Source: Rhabdophis nuchalis
Lineage: Eukaryota; Chordata; Lepidosauria; Squamata; Natricidae
Reading direction: 5' to 3'
NCBI GenBank assembly: GCA_039707465.1
Contig: CM077643.1
Location: 200,099,605-200,163,604, forward strand
Length of the DNA: 64,000 bases
In this document: one piece after another, positions 57,482 through 64,000 of the stretch
Position numbering within the stretch: position 1 is the stretch's first letter
How the letters are laid out: the number at the start of each line of letters is the position of its first letter
Notes under the pieces: generated by a model
What the model was told of the DNA's origin: nothing
Database searches by the model: none
Seen by the model: only the letters and a program-made list of their open reading frames with translations
Translations under genes and position numbers: made by a program

Positions 57482-57693
57482 TGAAGTATGTTCACTCCTA
57501 CTATTGTTTATTCTGGTTTGGAATTTTAGAGACCCACCGTTTGACTAAAAATGAAAAGGGAATTGTTTTTCTTTGTACAAACGTTCTTTTGAAGCTTAAT
57601 TTCAACCAGAGACTTTATTGTGAATTTAAGTTTGTTAAAAGCATTTTTTAAACCAGAGTAGCAGAGTTTTTTTTCGTTCAACAATCAGAGACA

Positions 57694-58257
57694 ATGGTGC
57701 ATACTGAACAACAGAAAGAAGCTGTTACATTACAAGCGATAATGCTTGCAATACAACAATTTGCTAATTCATTTGAAAAAAAATTAGAACATCTAATTGG
57801 AAAATATGAGGAAAAGGACGGAGTTACATATCAAATGGAAAAAACAGAGGTTGGAGTCTCAGGTACTAAAGAGAAAAATAATCACAAAGAAACTAAGTCT
57901 GTTGATCCTTTTGATGATTGGTTTACATTTGGCAATGGGAAAAGTGGAATACGGAAAGGTGAATCAGATGGATGGGAACCTCACCTCAGATGGCAAGATA
58001 TAGAAGAAGAAACAACAAAAGAATTGATGGTATTAAAGAAAGAAAATTTACTAATAACACCATTGATAACAATCCTGACATTTAAAAACAAGGCGATTAA
58101 GGAAAAAGAAGGGCTTCAAAATGACAGGAAAGAACTTACAAATAATGAACTGCAAAGAGAAGTCCATACAAATTGGATTAAAGATATAATTAGAAGACTT
58201 AGGCCACTAATGGCAGAAGATATGGTACTCTTTTATTACTGGAAAGATATAGGCTGA
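57694..58257 (+). CDS. Putative ORF1-like protein of the 2.4-kb LINE
   Basis: 187 residues from the ATG at 57694 (cagagacaATGg). The N-terminus (about 1-45, QAIMLAIQQFANSFEKKLEH) looks like a short amphipathic or coiled-coil start. The middle is acidic and polar (DPFDDWFTFGNGKSG, GWEPHLRWQDIEEETT). The C-terminal third is mixed-charge helix-prone (KDIIRRLRPLMAEDMVLFYY). No RRM or C-terminal domain of the L1 ORF1 type is seen, and I do not recognise a known family. The Lys/Glu-rich composition and location suggest a nucleic-acid-binding ORF1-type role, but this is inference. The frame is open throughout. Confidence 0.5.
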   Translation: MVHTEQQKEAVTLQAIMLAIQQFANSFEKKLEHLIGKYEEKDGVTYQMEKTEVGVSGTKEKNNHKETKSVDPFDDWFTFGNGKSGIRKGESDGWEPHLRWQDIEEETTKELMVLKKENLLITPLITILTFKNKAIKEKEGLQNDRKELTNNELQREVHTNWIKDIIRRLRPLMAEDMVLFYYWKDIG

Positions 58258-58281
58258 TAGATAAAAGGTTAACTTAAAACC

Positions 58282-58407
58282 AGTTGAGATTAGGGAAATT
58301 TAGGGACAATAGATATAGTTAAATAAATAATTGAAAATGATAACAGTTGAGATTAGGAAAATTTAGGGACAATATATATATTTAAATAAATAATTGAAAA
58401 TGATAAC
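58282..58407 (+). repeat. 63-bp tandem duplication, two copies
   Basis: cagttgagattagggaaatt through ttgaaaatgataa is repeated once with three or four substitutions in the 3' region of the 2.4-kb LINE. Confidence 0.85.
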
Positions 58408-59118
58408 AATGTATATACAGTATATGCATAGTTATAATAAGTAGCAATTGGAAATGAATAATGAATGGCACTTATTAAAGGAAATGAATAAGTTTGGTCA
58501 TATACAAAGATTAATAAAAAAGAAACTATGATAATAAATATAGTTAAATAAAGGAAAGATAAGGACAACAAGACCTATATAGGTATGGGTATAATATGGG
58601 AAAACTGGATATAAAGTTTAAACAGGGATTTGAAAAGGAGGATTAGAATTTTTTTTGATACTAAATGTTATTGATGTTTGGTTAGAATAGGTTATAGGGA
58701 ATAATGATGTTGGAGGATAGTAGAATTAATAAATATGATGCCAATAAGTGATTATGTCTTAAGTTTTGGTATGTTTTAAGATGAAGGACGTGTAATACAA
58801 TTATAACTAAGCAAGAATGGAGGCATGAAAAGGATAATGTCTATAAATATATCTGATGCGATATACTTGAAATAATATGAAATAATATGAAACTTGGATG
58901 GATATTGAAGACATGTATAAAAATATTTTGTAATCAGCGGATACACTTTCTACAGCATGTAAGATGGAGGATTTTTGTGTTGTGTTTAAAAATAAAATAA
59001 ATAAATAAATATTTTATTTAAAAAAATAGCAAAAGACTGCTATCATGTCACCCCTAATCCTTTTCTTCATTAGACTAGAAATGCCCAGTTCCCACAACTG
59101 TTCATTGTACATTTTAGC

Positions 59119-59281
59119 CAGTGGTGGGTTTCTGCAGGCTCGCACCTACTCGCGAGAGCCGGTTGGTGAAATTTAGAGAACCGGTGAGAGGGGGTTCCAC
59201 CGGCGTACCTGGAAGTAAATCTGGCCCGCCGCTGCCAGTGACCCAACAGGAAGGAAAGGAAAGGAAGGAAGGAAGAAAGGA

Positions 59282-59353
<72 letters not shown>

Positions 59354-59529
59354 ATTTATCATCACAATTGAGTCCAAAATTTTGGTTGCTAAGCAAGAAC
59401 GTTGTTAAATGAGTTTCACCACATTTTAAAAGGTGGTCACTCCCACCCTGTCACATGACTGCCAAGCCACGTCCACAAAATAGGCCACACCTACAGAGTA
59501 GGTTCTAAAAAATTTGAAACCCACCACTG
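59119..59529. mobile_element. hAT-like MITE with 8-bp target duplication and (GAAA)n
   Basis: Termini cagtggtgggtttc and gaaacccaccactg are perfect 14-bp inverted repeats. Perfect 8-bp duplication attttagc (59111-59118 and 59530-59537). Interior blocks match 15096-15582 in order, including the microsatellite at the same place. It interrupts the CR1 copy. Confidence 0.9.
59252..59354. repeat. (GGAA)n/(GAAA)n microsatellite inside hAT MITE
   Basis: About 19 GAAA units after a few GGAAA/GGAA units. Confidence 0.95.
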
Positions 59530-59590
59530 ATTTTAGCCTCAAATCCCCTAATCATCTTTGTTGCTCTTCTCTGCACTCTTTCTAGAGTCA

Positions 59591-60471
59591 TGACATCATC
59601 CACCGACGTTGGATGATTTTGTTCTAACTTTCTTCTGCTTTGATTTTTTTTTTTTTTACTTTTTCTGGAATTTTCATAACACTCACCACAAAACAGATGT
59701 GTATCAGAGTTCAATCTATATGAAATCTTTTTCCCATGTTAGTGCAACCACTGGCTCACTCAGTAGTCACTTGTTTCTCTGACCAACACATAATATTGTG
59801 GCAATATCTGCCCATGCATTTTGACATTCTGCAGATCTGATGTATGTTAGATTTTTTTTTAATCCGGTTCTTTTACAGCCCTTATTTCCTCAGTAAGAAG
59901 CTGAATGCTGTTATTACTCATAATCAGACTTTAGCTTCAAGCTGCAGAAAATACAATCTGTCCTTTTCGTTTTCATATTTCTTTTTTTGGCAGGGGAAAG
60001 TGGTTTGTCAGCAAGAGACAGAAGCCTGACCTCTAGTTGTCAACTTTTGCCAACAACTCATTTGGGCTGAGTTTCTCTTTAATTTTTAATGTGCTATCAC
60101 TTATATACAGTTTAGATACCATTTTTGAAAAACAGGGTATTATTCTTAAAATAAATAATGTTCCGGAAATTGCTTTTTTAAAAAATATATATACCTGAAA
60201 TAGCAGCTGTTTACTTTAACAAAAGATGAAGGATCCACAGGATGAAGCTACACTCGGTAAATTGTGGAGGCCCTTGAAACTAAGAATTAAGTTCAGACAT
60301 AGTCCTACTCTTTCATTCTCTTACAGTTCCAATGGAGAAAGATTGCAGGCCACACAGGGCACTGAAGGCCACAAGTGGTTGAGGCCAAACCACACCTGTG
60401 GGTGGGAGAGTTATTTTCCCTCAGAGTAATAGGCCTAGCCTACCCCACCGTCACTTCAGAATTGTTTTATA
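59591..60471. other. Unrecognised DNA
   Basis: No feature seen. Confidence 0.4.
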
Positions 60472-60868
60472 TTGATAGTCCTCGACTTACAACAGTTAAT
60501 TTAATGACTGTTCACAGTTTCAACAACACTGAAAAAAAGTGACATGACCGTTTTTCACAGATATGACCTTTACAGCCTCCCTATGATCATGTGATCAAAA
60601 CTGAGGTACTTGCCAACTGGTTCACACTTATGACCATTGCAGCATCCCATGTTTATGTGATTCCCCTTTTGAGACTTTCTGACGAGCCAAGTCAATGGGG
60701 AGGTCAAACTCATTTAACAACCCGGTTACTAACTTATCAACCACTGTGCTTCACTTAACAACTGTGGCAAGAAAGGTCATAAAATGGGGCAAAACTCACT
60801 TGAAACATTTTTTCACTTAGCCACAAAAATGTTGCGCTCAATTGGAGTCGTAAGTTGAGGACTACCTA
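60472..60868. mobile_element. Non-autonomous DNA transposon, 'tagtcctcgactta' family
   Basis: The left end tagtcctcgacttacaac and the right end cgtaagttgaggacta form inverted repeats. The interior has repeated ttaacaactg/cttatgaccattgcagc-type text. Common in squamates by recollection; superfamily uncertain (hAT or similar), and no clear target duplication is visible. Confidence 0.65.
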
Positions 60869-61569
60869 TATAATGCAGCTCAACAATTCTGGTCCCAAAA
60901 GGGGACTGAATGATAGTTTGTATGGGTGAGACAGAATTGTACCCCAGTTTTACAAGCAGAGAGAAGTATGGACTTCTTCATGGGCTTTAGCTTTCTGACA
61001 TGGCTGTAGCTTCACTTCTTCCACAGTATAATCTCATGAAAGATAAAACACGATGTGCAAGGGCTGTGAATTATAAATGCTGCATAAGGTCATTGCTCTG
61101 GGTCATTTAATACATTATAGCCCTCTTTTATTATCACCCCCAATTATTCCATATGCCTACAGAAGGTAATGACATTGCAGACAGTGTAATGTAATAAAAC
61201 GTGAAGCATGATCCCAATCATGTCCAAGGAAAAACTGGCAACCCTCAAACCAAGTTGTACATCACCTGAAGAAGGGAATCAGTTGTAGAGCTAGCGGTAC
61301 TAAGGAGCAGCCAGAAGAAACAGAGATTCATAAGATGAGAAGGAGCCATTGACCCCCAATATAAACCTTTGCCCTCTTGAAGAAGCAAGAGACAAGTCAA
61401 TTTTCAGTCATTAGTACTGTACATGCAAAAAAAAAGAGAAAGATCTGCATGGAGAGGGCTATACTGATGTACTGCAGACTTCAATTATATGTTAATTATC
61501 ATTGACAGAACTAGAGTTGAGCCTTATTGCCAAAGTCTACCATTCCAAAATTCAGGAACTTCTTAACGA
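60869..61569. other. Unrecognised DNA
   Basis: No feature seen. Confidence 0.4.
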
Positions 61570-61587
61570 GCAGTAAATGTCAGTGTC

Positions 61588-62345
61588 ATGGCCCCCTTCA
61601 ACTCTGGTTCAGAGGAGGAGGAGGAGGAGTTGGAACTGGGACCATCCAACAGAGAAGGCATGCCAGGGGCTGAGGACCATGCTGTCTTGGGCCCCTCAGG
61701 CATTAGGGAAGGTGATCAACCAGACAGAGAGCTGCCTGCCTGCATAGATACAGGGGAGGATTGGTTGCCGACCAGCAGTGGTGCCAATAGGCAGCCAATC
61801 TCCTCTGATGAGGAACAGCTGTCTACTCCACTTGATCCAAGAGCAGAAAGAGTGGAGCATCGGCAAGCCCAGAAAATGGCTGCAAGGCTACTTTGGAGGA
61901 GGTCACCCCTCCCCTCCTCATAAGGAACACCTGGAGGGAAGTAACTTAAGGAGAAGCCATGTGAAGTTAGTCTTTGCCAGGAACAATTGTTTGCTTTGAC
62001 TTGTTGCCTGTTGCTGTTTGGCTTGCCTCGCTTGGAAGATTGTTTTTGCCTTTTGTTTTGGACCTAGCCCTTCTCTTGGGGGCTGCGTTTTACCATTTGC
62101 TTCACTGTACCTTTGGAACTGTTTCTTGCCTGGAACCTGTTTCTTGTCATGAGGACCTTCCTTATCTTGTGCCTTAACTCTACCTTGTCAATTGGACTTG
62201 GAACCCTGGACCTTGCCCTGTGAGCATACTCCTATTCTGTGGACATTCTTTGTATTTTCTGGGCTGAAACATGGGGCAGCCCAGGAAGTGCCAGCTTTGT
62301 TCTTTGTTAACCTTTCTACTCAGCAGGAAACAGTTACAGTAGGAT
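61588..62345 (+). mobile_element. LTR-like unclassified repeat
   Basis: A short acidic open frame (61588-61923) has FNSGSEEEEEELELGPSN and SSDEEQLSTPLDPRAERVEH. A long untranslated part follows with pyrimidine-rich and repeated cttggaact/cctggaacctg text. It mirrors the organisation of 6690-7375. I suspect an LTR-retrotransposon leader or LTR, unproven. Confidence 0.35.
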
Positions 62346-62599
62346 GTGACGAATAGGAGGATAAAAGGAGATGAATTATAACAAAAGTTCACAATTCCTC
62401 ATCAAAATGGTTTCTTCTAGAATGTTTCAATTATTTGATGCATTGTTCAGCCCAGGTATACAAGATTATGGTACTACTATACTTAGTTGGGTTGGATTTT
62501 GCATTTTTCCTCTCCCATTGCTGTTGTCAATAAAACATTCCAAGTCTGAATCAAATGGTGTCACTTCCAATTTTTAAAAAACTGGAAGAATTTTTTTTG

Positions 62600-63118
62600 T
62601 CCACCAACAGTTTGTTTGTTTGTTTGTTTGTTTGTTTGTTTATTTATTTATTTGTTTATTTATTTGTTTGTTTATTTATCAAATTTGTATACTGCCCTAT
62701 CTCCTCAAAGGGACTCAGGGCGGTGCACAGAAATATAAAACATATACAAAACAATACAATATATAACAGTTTAAAATAGAATTAAAGAAGGGTCGGTGCT
62801 TGAAAATTTGAAGTAAAAAAGGTTAAAATCAATTAAAAAATTTACCCATTAAAATTAAGCCAGGCCGGCTTCTTGAAATAGATGAGTCTTTAATGCCCAG
62901 CGGAAGAGGCATAGGTCCGTGATGATACAAAGATCGGGGGGGTAGGTCGTTCCAGAGGGCAGGCCCTGCCACAGAGAAGGCTCTCCCCCTGGGGGCCACC
63001 TGTTGGCATTGTCTGGTGGATGGCACCCTGAGGAGGCCCACTCTGTGGGAGCGGACAGGTCTAAGGGAGGTGTGTGGTAGGAGGCGGTCCCGCAAGTAGC
63101 CAGGTCCCGTGCCATGAA
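62600..63118 (-). mobile_element. L2 LINE 3' region, minus strand
   Basis: TTTG/TTTA tail (62605-62680), then atactgccctatctcctcaa and gggactcagggcggtgcaca. The minus-strand frame (63095-62829) has [20 protein letters not shown] and [16 protein letters not shown]. Truncated before the RT core. Confidence 0.82.
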
Positions 63119-63182
63119 GTTATGGATCATGGTGATGGATCATGGTGAAGTTATGGATTTGAAGTTATGGATCATGGTGATG
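63110..63182. repeat. Short imperfect tandem repeat
   Basis: atgaagttatggatcatggt and gatggatcatggtgaagtta repeat about three times at the 5' junction of the L2 fragment. Confidence 0.7.
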
Positions 63183-63389
63183 AAATCCCACCCACCCCAC
63201 CCACACATACACATACACACACATATTCTTCCAATTCATTACTTAAATCACCTTTACAGCAACTGTGTCTAAGTGTCTTCTCTGTGTCTTCAGAAGGGAT
63301 GATATAACCCTGTACTCTTGTCTAACCCTGTCTGCATATCTCTGGTAACAAGAAAAACAGTTCTATTTCATGTGAAATAAAGGATTTAC

Positions 63390-63460
63390 ACATCCCTATT
63401 TATTGTTTGTTTTGTTTGTTTGATTGATTAACTTGTATGCTGCCTATCTCACCTATACAG
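63390..63460 (-). mobile_element. Old L2-like tail fragment
   Basis: TTTGTTTGATTGATT tail followed by aacttgtatgctgcctatct, resembling an eroded minus-strand L2 3' end. Short. Confidence 0.4.
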
Positions 63461-63639
63461 TCACATTGTACATTATATCTATAGCATCCAAATTCTTAGA
63501 TTAGTGATGTGATATTAGTAAGGACTGTTTTCATTTGGAAGTCCTTTTTATTGTGGAGTGTTACAACACTTGTACTTTTATTTAGAAGATCAACATCCTC
63601 ACCAAATCACATGCAACAGCCTCTTTTTTTTTTAAATTT

Positions 63640-64000
63640 AATTTTATCAAATTTATACCCCGCCCTTCTCCTTGTTAGGACCCAGGGCGGCGCACAGGCA
63701 TCATTAAAAACCATTACAAAAACAATACAAACTCTTAAAAGCATATTAAATTAACCTAAAACCCGTGCTAAAACCCTTTAAAACCCTAAAAATTTAAAAT
63801 TTATAAATATAGTCAGAAACGGGGGGCTACGTAGGCTGGCTTGTTGGAATAAGTACATCTTCAAGCGTTAGCTAGGCCCCGAGCCATGGAGCGATTTGAA
63901 GATGGTCGTCAATACCTTGAAGCGCACTCGAAAGGCCACAGGGAGCCAGTGCAGCTCGCGCAGGAGAGGTTTATGTGGGCATGCCTTGGGGCATCCATAA
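63640..64000 (-). mobile_element. L2 LINE, minus strand, running off the window
   Basis: ataccccgcccttctccttg and aggacccagggcggcgcaca (3' tail), then coding-region text from aggccccgagccatggagc onward (reverse of FKALHG...LGAS). About 50 bp of the C-terminal coding part appears deleted near 63870. It continues beyond 64000. Confidence 0.82.

Larger units (their letters stand above)
56619..59023 (+). mobile_element. ORF-bearing non-autonomous LINE, 2.4 kb, unclassified (L1-like tail)
   Basis: Bounded by perfect 16-bp duplications. It starts ggagagagagagcctgcgtc, has about 1.07 kb of leader (including a 169-bp CR1 insertion), one ORF of 187 codons, about 0.75 kb of 3' sequence and an A-rich tail with aaataaaataaataaataaa. 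No reverse transcriptase or endonuclease motif is present. The duplication length and A-rich tail indicate target-primed reverse transcription by an L1-type machinery. Whether the 5' end is complete is unknown. Confidence 0.75.
56603..59039 (+). repeat. 16-bp target site duplication of the 2.4-kb LINE
   Basis: aaatagcaaaagactg occurs at 56603-56618 and 59024-59039, perfect, at the two edges of the insertion in CR1. Confidence 0.93.
56285..59590 (-). mobile_element. CR1 LINE fragment in three pieces
   Basis: Pieces 56285-56618, 59040-59118 and 59538-59590 are consecutive parts of one minus-strand CR1 3' fragment. The text tcaaatagcaaaagactg joins ctatcatgtcacccctaatc, and gtacattttagc joins ctcaaatcccctaatcatct, in the same order as 30690-30850. 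The first gap is a 2.4-kb LINE, the second a hAT MITE. The original insertion was about 450 bp. Confidence 0.85.

Overview
This window looks like vertebrate, specifically squamate reptile (most likely snake), non-genic DNA. It is AT-rich, has no open reading frame that looks like a host exon, and is packed with the repeat families typical of squamates: L2, CR1, L1, RTE/BovB, Penelope-like elements (PLE), a DIRS tyrosine-recombinase retrotransposon, Sauria-type tRNA SINEs, several hAT-like MITEs and long microsatellites, including an (ATAG)n tract seeded at a CR1-like 3' end, a pattern reported for snakes. Family names come from protein and terminal motifs read by eye; no database was searched. 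The longest ORFs are transposon reverse transcriptases, LINE ORF1 proteins or low-complexity translations.

Layout. 1-10.6 kb: mostly unrecognised AT-rich DNA with an (ATAG)n-tailed LINE end, a GC-rich hAT-like element, an LTR-like repeat and a PLE tail. 10.6-12.5 kb: a PLE remnant (GIY-YIG relic) between inverted ~165-bp repeats, with an L2 inserted. 12.5-24.5 kb: SINEs, CR1, a perfect 58-bp palindrome, an L2 with a nearly open RT (16.6-18.35 kb), a solo LTR inside a PLE tail, hairpin MITEs and hAT copies with 8-bp target duplications, and a truncated L1. 24.8-35.4 kb: RTE relics, a second PLE split by a hAT element, a long minus-strand CR1 (30.4-32.9 kb), an L1 ORF2 end and a BovB 3' end. 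35.48-42.1 kb: a structurally complete but mutated DIRS-type element on the minus strand, with inverted terminal repeats, an internal complementary region and four nested insertions. 43-45.06 kb: an element containing an expanded CTAC-rich minisatellite and a nested inverted-repeat GC-rich core. 45.12-47.11 kb: a half-LINE (L1 ORF1 only, no ORF2) flanked by a perfect 15-bp target duplication. 47-56 kb: sparse repeats. 56.3-59.6 kb: a CR1 fragment broken by a 2.4-kb ORF-bearing non-autonomous LINE (16-bp duplication) and by a hAT MITE (8-bp duplication). 59.6-64 kb: another DNA transposon, an LTR-like repeat and three L2 3' ends.

There is no operon-like cooperation among genes here. The biology is nested transposition: autonomous LINEs (L1, CR1, L2, BovB) appear to have moved the truncated copies, SINEs and half-LINEs, and an unseen hAT transposase moved the MITEs. 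The two ORF1-only LINEs, the DIRS with a readable internal complementary region, and the hAT family that carries the same microsatellite at the same internal site are the most unusual items.
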